Part shown: positions 27,093 to 37,119 of the stretch, piece by piece
Layout: every line of letters begins with the position of its first letter
Position numbering within the stretch: the first letter of the stretch is position 1
Source: Parvibaculum lavamentivorans DS-1
GTDB lineage: Bacteria; Pseudomonadota; Alphaproteobacteria; Parvibaculales; Parvibaculaceae
Direction of reading: 5' to 3'
Length of the DNA: 64,000 nucleotides
Assembly (NCBI RefSeq): GCF_000017565.1
Contig: NC_009719.1
Location: forward strand, 3,455,001-3,519,000
Program-made: the position numbers and the translations under genes
Notes under the pieces: model-generated
Databases searched by the model: none
The model's input: only the letters and a program-made list of their open reading frames with translations
What the model was told of the DNA's origin: nothing

Positions 27093-28402
27093 ACCTGCGC
27101 CTCCGCAGCAAACCATTCGGCAGTGAGCGACTTGAGCGCATCTCGTGCCGCTTCGTGTGGCACGAGGTCGAGCGATTCATCGAGAAAAGCCGAGATCAGA
27201 AGCTGGCGAGCCTGAAGCTCCGGTATGCCGCGCGAACGCAGATAGAAAATGGCATCCCGGGAGAGTTCGCCAACAGTGGAGCCGTGCGCGCATTGCACAT
27301 CATCCGCGTAGATTTCAAGCTCTGGCTTGGCGTTCATCGCAGCATCGCGCGACAAGAGCAGCGCCTGCGTCATCTGCCTGCCATCCGTTTTCTGCGCATG
27401 TGGCCGCACGATGACCTTGCCTTGAAAAACACCTTCCGAAGAGCCGTCCAGCACGCCCTTGAAGAGAGTGTGGCTGGTGCAGCCAGGCACGGCATGATCG
27501 ATCACACAGAATTGGTCAGAATGTTGCTTGTCTTTGAGCGCGTAGGCCCCGTTCACATGGGCTTTCGCGCCCTCGCCAGCGAAACGTACAAAGTTCTGAC
27601 CGCGCGAGACGCCGCAGCCCAGTGTCAACGTGAAGCTCGCGAAATAGGCGTTTGCTTCAAGGCTTGTGCGCATCGTCGCCAGATGAACGGCGCCCGGTGC
27701 CTCATCCTGAAGTTTCAGATGGTCGAGCCGCGCGCATTCCGCTAGCGCTATATCCGTCACGATATCGGAAAAACCGGCAGCAGATCCGATATGCGTTTCG
27801 AAAATCGTCGCTTCCGCTTCCTTCTCAAGCAGAATGAGGTTTCGCGCATGGGATGCACCTGCATCCGCCGTGACAAACAGCAAATGAAGCGGCTTGTCGA
27901 GCTTCACGCCACTTCGAATCCGCAAGCAGGTACCGTCGCTCATCAACGCTGTATTGAGATCGACCACTCCTTCAGCTTGGCGTGCATCGTCGAGACGGCG
28001 TTCGACAAGATCCTTTGCCCATTGCTCAGGAACAGCGTCGGCAAGTGGACGCAACTCAACACCCTTCGGCAATCGCGCTGTATTCGAGAGGTCCGCACGA
28101 TAGCTGCCATTTACGAAAACGACCGTATATCGGTCGATCGCTGCGAATGCGGCGGCCGCTCCGCCCTCCGGCAGAATGACCGCGCCCTCATGCGCGGGGG
28201 CAGATGCGAATGCGGCCTTATCGAGCACCTGCCGAAGATCGGTATACTTCCATTCCTCAAGGCGACGATGCGGGAGCCCTGCTTCCATGAAAGCTTTCAG
28301 CGCCGTCTCGCGTCGGCGCGAAAGCCAGCCTCCGGCGCCGGGCAGCACCTCATGCGTCCGGTTGTAGGTCTCGACAAAATTTTGCGTCGCGGTTTCAGTC
28401 AT
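27089..28402 (-). CDS. sufD: SufD, scaffold component of SufBCD
   Basis: A 437-residue beta-helix protein that pairs with SufB and the ATPase SufC. The C-terminal half has the family's conserved pattern: KPELEIYADDVQCAHGSTVGEL, with Cys and His at the SufB-SufD interface, then FYLRSRGIPELQARQLLI. Two starts are possible: ATG at 28402 or GTG at 28414 in a 4-base overlap (GTGA) with sufC. ATG is chosen because the upstream AGCAGAGAT gives some ribosome pairing; the difference is four residues. Confidence 0.94.
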   Translation of the reverse strand: MTETATQNFVETYNRTHEVLPGAGGWLSRRRETALKAFMEAGLPHRRLEEWKYTDLRQVLDKAAFASAPAHEGAVILPEGGAAAAFAAIDRYTVVFVNGSYRADLSNTARLPKGVELRPLADAVPEQWAKDLVERRLDDARQAEGVVDLNTALMSDGTCLRIRSGVKLDKPLHLLFVTADAGASHARNLILLEKEAEATIFETHIGSAAGFSDIVTDIALAECARLDHLKLQDEAPGAVHLATMRTSLEANAYFASFTLTLGCGVSRGQNFVRFAGEGAKAHVNGAYALKDKQHSDQFCVIDHAVPGCTSHTLFKGVLDGSSEGVFQGKVIVRPHAQKTDGRQMTQALLLSRDAAMNAKPELEIYADDVQCAHGSTVGELSRDAIFYLRSRGIPELQARQLLISAFLDESLDLVPHEAARDALKSLTAEWFAAEAQV

Positions 28403-28410
28403 ATCTCTGC

Positions 28411-29160
28411 TCACGCGGCGTCCGCGCCGTAAGCGGCATAGCCGGACTTCTCGAGTTCGAGTGCCAGATCCTTGCCGCCCGTTTTCACAATGCGGCCCTT
28501 CGACAGTACGTGCACCACGTCAGGCACGATGTAATCCAGAAGGCGCTGGTAATGTGTAATCACAACCATCGCCCGATCGGATGCGCGAAGAGAGTTGACG
28601 CCATCCGCAACAGTCTTCAATGCGTCGATATCGAGTCCGGAATCAGTTTCATCAAGCACTGCGAGTGCGGGTTCAAGCAGCGACATCTGCAAAATCTCTG
28701 CACGCTTCTTTTCACCACCCGAATAACCGACGTTCAACGCACGTTTCAGCATGTCGTCGGAAACGTTGAGCGGCTTCGCCTTTTCGCGCACGAGTTTCAG
28801 AAAACGAACGGCATCGAGTTCGTCCTCTCCCCGGGCCTTGCGCTGCGCATTGAGCGCGGTCTTGAGAAAAGTCATGGTGGTGACGCCAGGGATTTCAAGC
28901 GGATACTGGAAGGCCAGGAAAATTCCAGCGGCAGCCCGTTCATCGACACTCATTTCCAGAAGATCGCGCCCCTTGAAGCGGATCGATCCTTCTGTCACCT
29001 CATAGCCATCACGTCCCGCAAGAACATAAGAGAGCGTAGATTTCCCGGAGCCATTTGGCCCCATGATGGCATGCACCTCACCTGCAGGAACGTTGAGATC
29101 GATTCCTTTCAGAATCTCTTTCCCATCCACCTTCACATGCAGGTTCTTGATCTCAAGCAT
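28411..29160 (-). CDS. sufC: SufC, ABC-type ATPase of SufBCD
   Basis: A 249-residue ATPase that drives conformational change of SufB-SufD during cluster assembly. Walker A GPNGSGKST (about 34-42), the Q-loop AFQYPLEIPGV, signature motif YSGGEKKRAEILQ and Walker B AVLDETDSGLD followed by the switch His in VVITHYQRLL are all intact. The ATG at 29160 matches homologues; an in-frame TTG upstream is ignored. Confidence 0.96.
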   Translation of the reverse strand: MLEIKNLHVKVDGKEILKGIDLNVPAGEVHAIMGPNGSGKSTLSYVLAGRDGYEVTEGSIRFKGRDLLEMSVDERAAAGIFLAFQYPLEIPGVTTMTFLKTALNAQRKARGEDELDAVRFLKLVREKAKPLNVSDDMLKRALNVGYSGGEKKRAEILQMSLLEPALAVLDETDSGLDIDALKTVADGVNSLRASDRAMVVITHYQRLLDYIVPDVVHVLSKGRIVKTGGKDLALELEKSGYAAYGADAA

Positions 29161-29184
29161 ACTCGTTTCTCTCACATTCAAGCG

Positions 29185-30633
29185 TCAGCCGACGCTTCCT
29201 TCAAGACTGATGCCGACAAGCTTTTGCGCTTCTACGGCAAATTCCATCGGCAATTGCTGCAGCACATCGCGGCAGAAGCCATTGACGATCAGAGCCACGG
29301 CTTCCTCTTCGCCGATACCGCGCTGCATGCAATAGAAAAGCTGATCGTCACTGATCTTCGACGTGGTCGCTTCATGTTCGAGAAGGGCAGTCGGGTTCTT
29401 CGTCTCGATGTAGGGGACCGTGTGCGCCGAACAACGATCTCCGATCAGCAGGCTGTCACACTGCGTAAAGTTCCGGACATCTTCTGCCTTGCGATGGACG
29501 CTGACGAGACCCCGATAGGTGTTCGAGGAGTGACCTGCGGCAATACCCTTCGAAATGATACGGCTTGTCGTATTGCGGCCGAGATGGATCATCTTCGTGC
29601 CGCTGTCGACCTGCTGACGGCCGTTGGAAATAGCAATCGAATAGAACTCGCCGCGCGAATTGTCGCCGCGCAGGATGCAGCTCGGGTACTTCCATGTGAT
29701 GGCCGACCCCGTCTCGACCTGCGTCCACGAAATCTTCGAGTTTGTGCCACGGCAATCGCCGCGCTTCGTCACGAAGTTGTAGACACCGCCCTTCCCTTCC
29801 TCATCGCCGGGAAACCAGTTCTGCACCGTAGAGTACTTGATCTCCGCGTCGTCATGGGCGACGAGTTCGACAACAGCAGCGTGAAGCTGGTTCTCGTCGC
29901 GCTGAGGTGCCGTGCAACCTTCGAGGTAGCTCACATATGAGCCTTTGTCGGCGATGATAAGTGTGCGCTCAAACTGGCCCGTCTGCTTTTCGTTGATGCG
30001 AAAATAGGTCGACAATTCCATTGGGCAGCGAACGCCCTCAGGAATGTAGACGAACGAGCCTTCAGAAAAGACGGCAGAGTTGAGCGTTGCGTAGAAGTTG
30101 TCCGAGATAGGCACGACCGACCCCAGATACTTTTTCACGAGCTCGGGGTGTTTTTGCACCGCCTCCGACATTGGACAGAAAATGACACCAACTTCGGCGA
30201 GCTTCTCCTTGAAGGTCGTCACCACCGACACACTGTCGAAAACTGCATCCACAGCGATGCCGGCGAGCATCTTCTGCTCGGTAAGCGGAATGCCGAGCTT
30301 TGCATAGGTTTCGAGAAGCTTCGGATCGACTTGATCGAGGCTGTCGAGCTTCGCCATCTGCTTCGGTGCGGAATAATAGTACGCATCCTGAAAGTCGATC
30401 GGCGGATAGGTCACTTTCGCCCAGGTCGGCTCGGTCATGGTGAGCCAGCGACGGAAAGCCGCAAGACGCCATTCGAGCAACCATTCCGGCTCGTTCTTCT
30501 TCGCGGAAATGTAACGAACCGTGTCCTCCGTCAGCCCCAGAGGCGCTTTCTCAGATTCGATGTCGGTGAAGAAGCCGTACTTGTACTTCTCCACTTCACC
30601 CACGGTTTCGACGGTTTCCCGTACGGCAGCCAT
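29185..30633 (-). CDS. sufB: SufB, Fe-S cluster scaffold
   Basis: A 482-residue scaffold protein on which the nascent cluster forms. Features include [16 protein letters not shown] at the N-terminus, [55 protein letters not shown] with a conserved Cys, and near the C-terminus the catalytic region [21 protein letters not shown]. Only one base separates its ATG from the stop of the upstream cysteine desulfurase gene, so it is tightly linked to it. Confidence 0.96.
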   Translation of the reverse strand: MAAVRETVETVGEVEKYKYGFFTDIESEKAPLGLTEDTVRYISAKKNEPEWLLEWRLAAFRRWLTMTEPTWAKVTYPPIDFQDAYYYSAPKQMAKLDSLDQVDPKLLETYAKLGIPLTEQKMLAGIAVDAVFDSVSVVTTFKEKLAEVGVIFCPMSEAVQKHPELVKKYLGSVVPISDNFYATLNSAVFSEGSFVYIPEGVRCPMELSTYFRINEKQTGQFERTLIIADKGSYVSYLEGCTAPQRDENQLHAAVVELVAHDDAEIKYSTVQNWFPGDEEGKGGVYNFVTKRGDCRGTNSKISWTQVETGSAITWKYPSCILRGDNSRGEFYSIAISNGRQQVDSGTKMIHLGRNTTSRIISKGIAAGHSSNTYRGLVSVHRKAEDVRNFTQCDSLLIGDRCSAHTVPYIETKNPTALLEHEATTSKISDDQLFYCMQRGIGEEEAVALIVNGFCRDVLQQLPMEFAVEAQKLVGISLEGSVG

Positions 30634-30634
30634 A

Positions 30635-31837
30635 TCAACTCTCCACAGCCGCCAGGCGGGACGTGGCCCTGCCGGCGGTTACATTCACATTCACAAGAGC
30701 GTCCGTCTTCGCGCAGACGCGTGTATAGACGCGAATCCAGCTTTGAACGAAGCGGTCTGTGTCTGCCGGTTCGCTGGACCAGCCAAGACTGACGCGGATG
30801 GCGCCACTCGAAAGATCGGGATCGACGCCCATTGCTTCAAGCACACGCGGGCGACCTATCTTTCCAGACGAACAGGCAGCCCCCGCGCTGACCGCAATTC
30901 CATCAAGGTCCAGCGCCATCAACAATGTTTCGGCATCAAGACCAGGAGCGGCGACACAACTGGTATTAGGCAGGCGATCTACATTCTGGCCGGGGAATAC
31001 GGCGTCCGGTGCGATCTCCGCAATTTGGGCTTCCATCCGATCTCGCAACCGCGCCAGCTGCGCAAACGTCTGAAGTTCCGCCTGTGCTATGCGGGCAGCC
31101 GCGCCAAAGCCTGCAATTCCGGAAATATTCTCGCTGCCGGCGCGTCGGCGCCTCTCCTGGCCGCCGCCTACAGCTAGCGCGGCGAAAGGCAAATCTTCTC
31201 GGACGACCAATGCCCCCACACCCATCGGCGCACCGATCTTGTGTCCGCCCAGCATCAACATATCCGCGCCGAGCGCACTAACATCCACGGCTATTTTGCC
31301 GGCAGCCTGAACGGCATCGCACAAGAAGACGGCACCCGTACTCTTGGCGAGCCTCGACACTTCGGCGATGGGCTGCACGACACCGGTTTCATTATTCGCG
31401 AGCATCACCGCAACCAGCGTCCGCTTGTCTGACGCTGCAAGGAGATCTCCGAGAGCCGCCAGATCAATCTGCCCGTCCTGATCGACCGGTGCGATTTCAA
31501 CAGGCAATCCGCAGGCCTCGGCCGAGGCGAGGACGGCATCGTGCTCTATCGCCGAAACAATCAACCGTTCGACACCTTGGGCGGCTTTGGCGGCATGAAA
31601 GGCCAGGCGCGCCGCTTCCGTACCACCGCTTGTAAAAATCACCTCGGCAGGTCTTGCTCCGACCAGCGCAGCGACCTCTGCTCTTGCGCCCTCTACTAAC
31701 GCTCGGACCGCCCTGCCTTCCATGTGGACTGAAGAGGGATTGCCGATGGCATCAAGCGCGCGCAAAACAGCCGCCCGCGCTTCGGGGCGCAGGGGCGTTG
31801 TCGCGTTGTGGTCCATATAGGCGCGCTTCATCGTCAT
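30635..31837 (-). CDS. Cysteine desulfurase, IscS/NifS-type
   Basis: About 400 residues, group I cysteine desulfurase: [13 protein letters not shown] at the start, a [14 protein letters not shown] loop, the Schiff-base lysine in [15 protein letters not shown], and the mobile-loop cysteine in [13 protein letters not shown]. It is distinct from SufS further down the same operon, so the operon encodes two desulfurases of different groups. Three in-frame ATGs (31849, 31837, 31831) are possible starts; 31837 has an AAGG just before it. It follows iscR by 37 bases. Confidence 0.92.
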   Translation of the reverse strand: MTMKRAYMDHNATTPLRPEARAAVLRALDAIGNPSSVHMEGRAVRALVEGARAEVAALVGARPAEVIFTSGGTEAARLAFHAAKAAQGVERLIVSAIEHDAVLASAEACGLPVEIAPVDQDGQIDLAALGDLLAASDKRTLVAVMLANNETGVVQPIAEVSRLAKSTGAVFLCDAVQAAGKIAVDVSALGADMLMLGGHKIGAPMGVGALVVREDLPFAALAVGGGQERRRRAGSENISGIAGFGAAARIAQAELQTFAQLARLRDRMEAQIAEIAPDAVFPGQNVDRLPNTSCVAAPGLDAETLLMALDLDGIAVSAGAACSSGKIGRPRVLEAMGVDPDLSSGAIRVSLGWSSEPADTDRFVQSWIRVYTRVCAKTDALVNVNVTAGRATSRLAAVES

Positions 31838-31874
31838 CGCCTTCAGCATTCCTGCGAAACAAACCCTATGGGCA

Positions 31875-32354
31875 TCAATCAGCGGCGTTGGCTGCTATGC
31901 CGTTCGTGTGCCCGCGGCGCGCGTCGAAAGCGGATTTTCCCGCAATCCGGCCATCAATCACGTCACCCAGCGATACAGATCCCAGATAAAGCTGGATCTG
32001 ATGGCTCAGCCCTTCCCACAAATCGTGGGTGATGCAGCGGCCGGATGACGGCATGCAGCCCTTGGGTGAGCCGAGATCGCAGCGGGTAGCCTTGATAGGC
32101 TCATCAACGGCGAGGATCACATCGGAGATGCGGATACTGTCAGCTTCACGAGACAGGAGATATCCGCCCCCCGGGCCACGCACGCTTTTCACCAGGTCGC
32201 CCCGACGGAGCTTGGCAAAAAGCTGCTCCAGATAAGAGAGGGAAATTTCCTGACGATCGGCTATTTCGGCAAGCGCAACCGGACTGCCGCTGGAGTGGCG
32301 CGCCAGATCGGCCATCGCCATTACCGCATAGCGTCCCTTGGTGGTGAGCTTCAC
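31875..32354 (-). CDS. iscR: Rrf2-family Fe-S regulator IscR
   Basis: A 159-residue winged-helix repressor that senses Fe-S status. The start is taken as GTG at 32354, because AAGGAG lies exactly 6 bases upstream and the product then begins with the standard MKLTTKGRYAVMAM; an ATG five codons earlier would place the ribosome site inside the gene. The helix-turn-helix contains SLSYLEQLFAKLRRGDLVKSVRGPGGGY. Cluster ligands are Cys92, Cys100, Cys107 and likely His110, spaced slightly wider than in the E. coli protein. It leads the suf operon and probably controls it. Confidence 0.93.
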   Translation of the reverse strand: MKLTTKGRYAVMAMADLARHSSGSPVALAEIADRQEISLSYLEQLFAKLRRGDLVKSVRGPGGGYLLSREADSIRISDVILAVDEPIKATRCDLGSPKGCMPSSGRCITHDLWEGLSHQIQLYLGSVSLGDVIDGRIAGKSAFDARRGHTNGIAANAAD

Positions 32355-32662
32355 GGCCAACTCCTTCATGAGAACGGCAAAAGGCGGTCAAAAGCTTGCA
32401 CAACCGGCCATTGCCTGTGTTAAGAACGTGCGCCTCGGCACCGGCGGTCCCGCTCCCCACGTGAAGAAGGGGAGAAACCACGCCAACGCCAAAGCAGTGG
32501 AGCTAGGGCTAGAATTTCCGAGCGCCACAGTCAACTACTTAGCATCTTGCGGCAGATTTTCCAGAGGAATTGGCGGGTTGTAGAGAATATTTCTCCTATA
32601 CCAACGGTAGGAGATAGGCCAGAGCGCCCCCGGAAACCTCACAGATTGAGACAGATCCAAAC
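32355..32662. other. Divergent control region iscR-suf / hydrolase
   Basis: A 308-base gap between divergent genes. It holds a candidate Irr box (32583-32595) and an overlapping inverted repeat TCTCCTA/TAGGAGA (32592-32598 and 32608-32614). Both sit about 230-270 bases upstream of iscR and 50-80 bases upstream of the hydrolase gene. No clear sigma-70 promoter pair is visible for iscR. Confidence 0.45.
32583..32614. promoter_or_regulatory. Candidate ICE/Irr box overlapping an inverted repeat
   Basis: GAGAATATTTCTC is a perfect dyad with the AGAA-N3-TTCT core of the iron control element bound by Irr in alphaproteobacteria (full consensus TTTAGAA-N3-TTCTAAA, so flanks are only partly matched). 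It overlaps a second dyad with arms TCTCCTA and TAGGAGA. Irr control of suf genes is known in Rhizobiales; here it is inferred from sequence alone. Confidence 0.4.
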
Positions 32663-33319
32663 ATGCCCGAAGTGATTTTCAATGGTCCTGCCGGCCGTAT
32701 CGAGGGCCGCTACCACCACAGCAAGAAAGCCAACTCGCCGGTCGCCCTCGTCCTGCATCCGCATCCGCAGTTCGGCGGCACCATGAACAATCCGGTCACC
32801 TATGCCTTGTTTCAGGCCTTCGTGAACCGGGGTTTTTCGGTCTTGCGCTTCAATTTCCGCGGCGTGGGGCGCAGCCAGGGCGGTTTCGATTCCGGGATCG
32901 GCGAGCTGTCGGACGCGGCGGCGGCGCTCGACTGGCTGCAGTCGCAGAATCCTGACGCATCGCAGTGCTGGATCGGCGGGTTCTCCTTCGGCGCGTGGAT
33001 TGCCATGCAGGTGCTGATGCGGCGCCCCGAAATCGAGGGCTTCATCTCGGTGGCCCCACCCGCCAACATGTATGACTTCTCGTTCCTTGCTCCCTGCCCG
33101 TCTTCCGGCACCATTATCAATGGTGGAACAGACCAGGTCGCACCACAGGCGGACGTGCTGAAGCTTGTGGAGAGATTGAAGACCCAGAAGGGCATTACCA
33201 TCGAGCATGCGTCGGTGGAGGGCGCCAACCACTTCTTCGAAAACCAGCTGGAGCCGCTGGCAGCCATGGTGGGTGCCTACCTCGACAAGCGCCTTGCAGC
33301 AGCGCCCGAGAAGTCCTGA
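32663..33319 (+). CDS. Alpha/beta hydrolase
   Basis: A 218-residue single-domain alpha/beta hydrolase of the YodA/Atu-type found across alphaproteobacteria. It has HPHPQFGGTM (oxyanion region, 33-42), LRFNFRGVGRSQG, the nucleophile elbow GFSFGAW near residue 108, an Asp in NGGTDQVAP and a His in EGANHFF. The pattern resembles dienelactone-hydrolase-like esterases, with unknown substrate. It is divergent from iscR and abuts the anmK stop. Confidence 0.82.
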   Translation: MPEVIFNGPAGRIEGRYHHSKKANSPVALVLHPHPQFGGTMNNPVTYALFQAFVNRGFSVLRFNFRGVGRSQGGFDSGIGELSDAAAALDWLQSQNPDASQCWIGGFSFGAWIAMQVLMRRPEIEGFISVAPPANMYDFSFLAPCPSSGTIINGGTDQVAPQADVLKLVERLKTQKGITIEHASVEGANHFFENQLEPLAAMVGAYLDKRLAAAPEKS

Positions 33320-34438
33320 TTATACTTGCGGCTCTGGCTCTCCCGCCCTGTGAAGCCGTCCGCCGCGCGTCGGTTCAGGCACGCCTGTCGTGGTCGGCAA
33401 GCTGAGCGGTAGGCCGCGCAGCGACCGGACGGCGAGATAGGCAAACGCCTCTGCCTCGACATCGTCTCCCCGCCAGCCGAGGTCTTCAGCCGGCAATACG
33501 CCACCCTGAAGCCTTCTACTCAGCATGGACATCATCACGGGATTATGCCGCCCTCCCCCGCAAACGATGAAGCGCGAAGGCACCCCTGGCACATGGGCAA
33601 GGCCGCGTGCAATTGCCTCGACGGTGAAGGCGGTGAGCGTTGCAGCACCATCGGGTGGAAGCAGATGCCTTACCGCATCCGGCGAAAAGGAGAAGCGGTC
33701 CAGCGACTTCGGCGGAGGTGCGTCGAAGAAAGCATGCTCCATCAGCGCTTCGAGAGCATCCATGTCGACCTCGCCGGCCGAGGCGAGCGAGCCGTCCCGG
33801 TCCAACGGCTCACCGGTGTGCATGAGAGCCCAGTCGTCAATCAAAGCGTTACCCGGGCCCGTGTCGAAGGCAAGTAACGTCCCGTCGGTCCCCACGTAGG
33901 TGATATTGCCGACGCCGCCGATATTGATGAGGGCAACTGGCTCCTTGACGCCCGCGCTTCTGACCAATGCCTGGTGATAGAGCGGCACGAGCGGCGCGCC
34001 TTGCCCGCCCGCCGCGACGTCCGCACTGCGGAAATCGTTTATCACGTCGATACCGGTCAATCGCGCCAGGACCTCGCCAAGGCCTATCTGAACCGTGCGG
34101 CGCCGTTCCGGCTGATGAAGCACGGTTTGACCGTGGAAGCCGATCACGGAAACATCCGCAGGCTTCAACCCCGCCTCATTCAGAAGAGACCGGACCGCCA
34201 GCGCGTTTGCGAGCGTCAGATGGCGCTCCGCCTCGGCAATCTCTTCCGGCATCGGGTCTTCGGGTTCCCAGCTCTTCGCTGCCTCCAGAGCCAGGCTGAG
34301 CAAAAGTCGCTCTTCCGGCTTGTAAGGCACCGCGAGCGAGGGGCCTGAGCGCACGGCACCTTCGCCGTCTGTCTCGACGATGGCTGCGTCGATCCCGTCG
34401 AGCGAGGTGCCGCTCATCAGTCCCAGAGCACGAATCAT
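33320..34438 (-). CDS. anmK: Anhydro-N-acetylmuramic acid kinase
   Basis: A 372-residue kinase of peptidoglycan recycling: it opens and phosphorylates 1,6-anhydro-MurNAc to MurNAc-6-phosphate. Signature parts are [14 protein letters not shown] at the N-terminus (phosphate 1 motif), [53 protein letters not shown] and VCGGGRHNP. Its stop directly abuts the converging hydrolase gene and it is divergent from tyrS across 83 bases, an arrangement common in alphaproteobacteria. Confidence 0.96.
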   Translation of the reverse strand: MIRALGLMSGTSLDGIDAAIVETDGEGAVRSGPSLAVPYKPEERLLLSLALEAAKSWEPEDPMPEEIAEAERHLTLANALAVRSLLNEAGLKPADVSVIGFHGQTVLHQPERRRTVQIGLGEVLARLTGIDVINDFRSADVAAGGQGAPLVPLYHQALVRSAGVKEPVALINIGGVGNITYVGTDGTLLAFDTGPGNALIDDWALMHTGEPLDRDGSLASAGEVDMDALEALMEHAFFDAPPPKSLDRFSFSPDAVRHLLPPDGAATLTAFTVEAIARGLAHVPGVPSRFIVCGGGRHNPVMMSMLSRRLQGGVLPAEDLGWRGDDVEAEAFAYLAVRSLRGLPLSLPTTTGVPEPTRGGRLHRAGEPEPQV

Positions 34439-34521
34439 GGCGGTTTGTCCGTTTTTCCCCTGCTGAAAGCGTGATACACCAGCCGCGCATTCCAGCCTAT
34501 CCGAAAGCCCGAGATACCCAG

Positions 34522-35772
34522 ATGGCCAAGTTCAAATCCGACTTCCTGCGCGAACTCGAAGCGCGCGGCTTCATCCACCAGCAGTCCGATGCGGGCGCAC
34601 TGGACGAGATTGCCGCGACCCGCGTGCTGACGGGCTATATCGGCTATGACTGCACGGCGCCGAGCCTTCATGTCGGCCACCTGATGCAGATCATGATGCT
34701 GCGCTGGCTGCAGAAGACGGGCGGCAAGCCCATCGCGCTGATGGGCGGCGGCACGACAAGGATCGGCGACCCGAGCTTCCGCGACGAGGCGAGGCCGCTG
34801 CTGACCGACGAGAAGATCGACGAGAACCTGGCCGGCATCAAAAACGTCTTCTCGAAGTTCCTCGACTTCGGCGCGGGCGAAACCGGCGCGATCATGGTCA
34901 ATAATCGCGACTGGCTGGACAAGCTTCAGTACATCGATTTCCTGCGCGACTATGGCCGCCATTTCTCGGTGAACCGGATGCTGTCCTTCGACAGCGTGAA
35001 GCTGCGGCTCGACCGGGAGCAGAACCTGTCGTTCCTCGAATTCAACTACATGATCCTTCAGGCCTACGACTTCGTGGAACTGAACCGCCAATATGGCTGC
35101 GAGCTGCAGATGGGCGGTTCGGACCAGTGGGGCAATATCGTCAACGGCATCGAACTTGCGCGGCGCACGGCGGGCGCGCAGGTTTTCGGGCTGACGAGCC
35201 CGCTTCTCACCACCTCGTCCGGCGCGAAGATGGGGAAGACGGCGTCGGGCGCGGTCTGGCTCAATGCCGACATGCTGTCGCCTTACGAGTACTGGCAGTA
35301 CTGGCGCAACGCGGAAGATGCCGATGTCGGCCGCTTCCTCAAGCTCTTCACCGAATTGCCGCTCAGCGAGATCGCGCGGTTCGAAGCGCTCGGCGGGTCG
35401 GAGATCAACGAGGCGAAAAAGGTGCTCGCCACCGAGACGACGGCGATGGTGCATGGCCGCGCCGAAGCCGAGAAAGCGGCCGAAGCCGCCCGCACCGCCT
35501 TCGAGGAAGGCGCGATCAGCGCCGACCTGCCGACGGTGGAAACGGGCGAGCTTGCGGGCGGGCTCGGGCTTCTCACCGCCTTGGTGCAGGCGGGGCTCTG
35601 CGCCTCCACGAGCGATGCCCGCCGCCAGATCAAGGGCGGCGCTGTGCGCGTCAACGATGCTGCTGTGGCCGATGAGAAGATGGTACTCAATCGGGAAAGC
35701 CTTACCGGAGACGGTGTCGTAAAGCTTTCACTCGGCAAGAAAAAGCATGTGCTGCTGAGGCCGAAAGGCTGA
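34522..35772 (+). CDS. tyrS: Tyrosyl-tRNA synthetase
   Basis: A 416-residue class I synthetase charging tRNA-Tyr. The HIGH motif is SLHVGH, tyrosine binding uses [10 protein letters not shown] and the [11 protein letters not shown] stretch, and the KMSKS loop reads KMGKT ([11 protein letters not shown]). A C-terminal S4-like RNA-binding domain is visible ([18 protein letters not shown]). The GTG at 34471 would add 17 residues; the ATG at 34522 agrees better with homologues. A hairpin follows the stop. Confidence 0.96.
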   Translation: MAKFKSDFLRELEARGFIHQQSDAGALDEIAATRVLTGYIGYDCTAPSLHVGHLMQIMMLRWLQKTGGKPIALMGGGTTRIGDPSFRDEARPLLTDEKIDENLAGIKNVFSKFLDFGAGETGAIMVNNRDWLDKLQYIDFLRDYGRHFSVNRMLSFDSVKLRLDREQNLSFLEFNYMILQAYDFVELNRQYGCELQMGGSDQWGNIVNGIELARRTAGAQVFGLTSPLLTTSSGAKMGKTASGAVWLNADMLSPYEYWQYWRNAEDADVGRFLKLFTELPLSEIARFEALGGSEINEAKKVLATETTAMVHGRAEAEKAAEAARTAFEEGAISADLPTVETGELAGGLGLLTALVQAGLCASTSDARRQIKGGAVRVNDAAVADEKMVLNRESLTGDGVVKLSLGKKKHVLLRPKG

Positions 35773-35778
35773 TCAGAA

Positions 35779-35809
35779 AAAATAAGCCCTCTCCGTTTCC
35801 GGAGAGGGC
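35779..35809. terminator. Terminator between tyrS and the diiron protein gene
   Basis: GCCCTCTCCG (35786-35795) pairs with CGGAGAGGGC (35800-35809). The A-run on its left makes a good T-run for the minus-strand gene (35894-37030); on the plus strand the tail CTCTTCC is weak but may still end tyrS. Confidence 0.75.
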
Positions 35810-35893
35810 CTCTTCCTGAACGCTCCCTTATTTCTTGCTCTTGTTCTTTCTTCTTATTGTCGCGTTCTGCGGCTATTGGCTGCCGCTTGGCTC

Positions 35894-37030
35894 CTATTCG
35901 GCGGCTGTTGCGCCCGTCAGGGCGAAGACGGCATTGCTGCCGCCGGCGCCGTTGATCTGCTGGAGATACTTTATGCCCTCCTCGGCGATATCATCGCCGA
36001 CCATGCGATCGCCTTCGCCGTAAAGTTCGGCCATGTCCACATAGGCGGCGTACATAGGCGCCGTACGGCTGGTGACGATGCCCGCCTTTACCAGCGTCTT
36101 GATGAGAACGCGGAAAACATTGGTCGATTCCTGAAGCTCGCGGCGCATGTTCTTGTCGGTCAGCGCCTCTGCCAACGCACCTTGCACCCAGCGCCAGTCG
36201 AGGCCGATCTTCTCGTAGATCTCCTTCTTCTGCTCCGGTCCCGTCGAATTGCGCATGAGCGTCATGAACACTTCGAGTGCCCAATCCTCGATTAGATCGC
36301 GCTCGGCTGCGGGAAGGTTTGGTACGGTCCGGTCCGCCCAGATCTTGCCGAACTTGTGGTGGAACGCCTCATCCGTCATCACGAGCTGCATGAGACGGCG
36401 CATCAGCGGGTCGTTCGTCTTGGCATAGAAAGTGGCAAAGGTTCCCATTGCCAGCCCCTCGACGATCATCTGCATGCCGACGAGCTTCTTCCAGACGAGC
36501 GGTGTCGCCACGATTTCGCAAAGCAGCTTTTCGAGAACCACGCCGCAGGGCTTGGGCTTGCCCCAGCGCGCTTGCACATAGCGCGCGAAGCCGGTCACGT
36601 GACGCGCCTCTTCGCGGGTCTGGTTCGCGGCATATTCCTGCGCGCCCGGGTCTTTCAAGATGTGGCAAAGGCTTGCCGACAACGCCAAGGCACCCTGCTC
36701 ACCATGCAGGATCGAGGACATCGTCCAGCGCACGCTTTCGTTCACAAGATAGATTTTCTGCTTCTCGTCCAGCTTGTCCGACACCGCCGTCTTCAGTTCC
36801 ATGTTGAAGTCGGCTGGCATCAGCAATTCGTTGTCGAGATCCCACGGCTGGGTGTAGTCGATGTACTTGTCATCCAGCGGATCCCAGAAATGATCGTGGG
36901 TTGCTGAGATGATCTTGTCGAAAGCCGTGGAGCGGTTGCCGTAGCGGTCGACATCCATCATGGCCGGGAAATCGTCTGGCGCCACCGCCTCATAGGCGGC
37001 ATCCATCGTCATCTTCTGATTGGTGGACAT
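35894..37030 (-). CDS. Ferritin-like diiron protein of unknown function
   Basis: A 378-residue protein with a complete diiron carboxylate set: Glu111, Glu141 and His144 (EARH), Glu191, Glu221 and His224 (EAFH), as in ribonucleotide reductase R2, acyl-ACP desaturase and AurF-type N-oxygenases. The rest is helical with no extra domain. This suggests an oxygen-activating oxidase, but I cannot name the substrate. The ATG at 37030 has a strong GGAGGAG ribosome site; an earlier start at 37045 is less likely. It stands alone, closed by a terminator. Confidence 0.75.
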   Translation of the reverse strand: MSTNQKMTMDAAYEAVAPDDFPAMMDVDRYGNRSTAFDKIISATHDHFWDPLDDKYIDYTQPWDLDNELLMPADFNMELKTAVSDKLDEKQKIYLVNESVRWTMSSILHGEQGALALSASLCHILKDPGAQEYAANQTREEARHVTGFARYVQARWGKPKPCGVVLEKLLCEIVATPLVWKKLVGMQMIVEGLAMGTFATFYAKTNDPLMRRLMQLVMTDEAFHHKFGKIWADRTVPNLPAAERDLIEDWALEVFMTLMRNSTGPEQKKEIYEKIGLDWRWVQGALAEALTDKNMRRELQESTNVFRVLIKTLVKAGIVTSRTAPMYAAYVDMAELYGEGDRMVGDDIAEEGIKYLQQINGAGGSNAVFALTGATAAE

Positions 37031-37119
37031 AGGCTCCTCCTCCACAGTCCGATCAATTCATCGATGAGCGATAGTGATATGCGGAGCCGAACTCCGCAAT
37101 ATAAAAATGACTTCCGATG

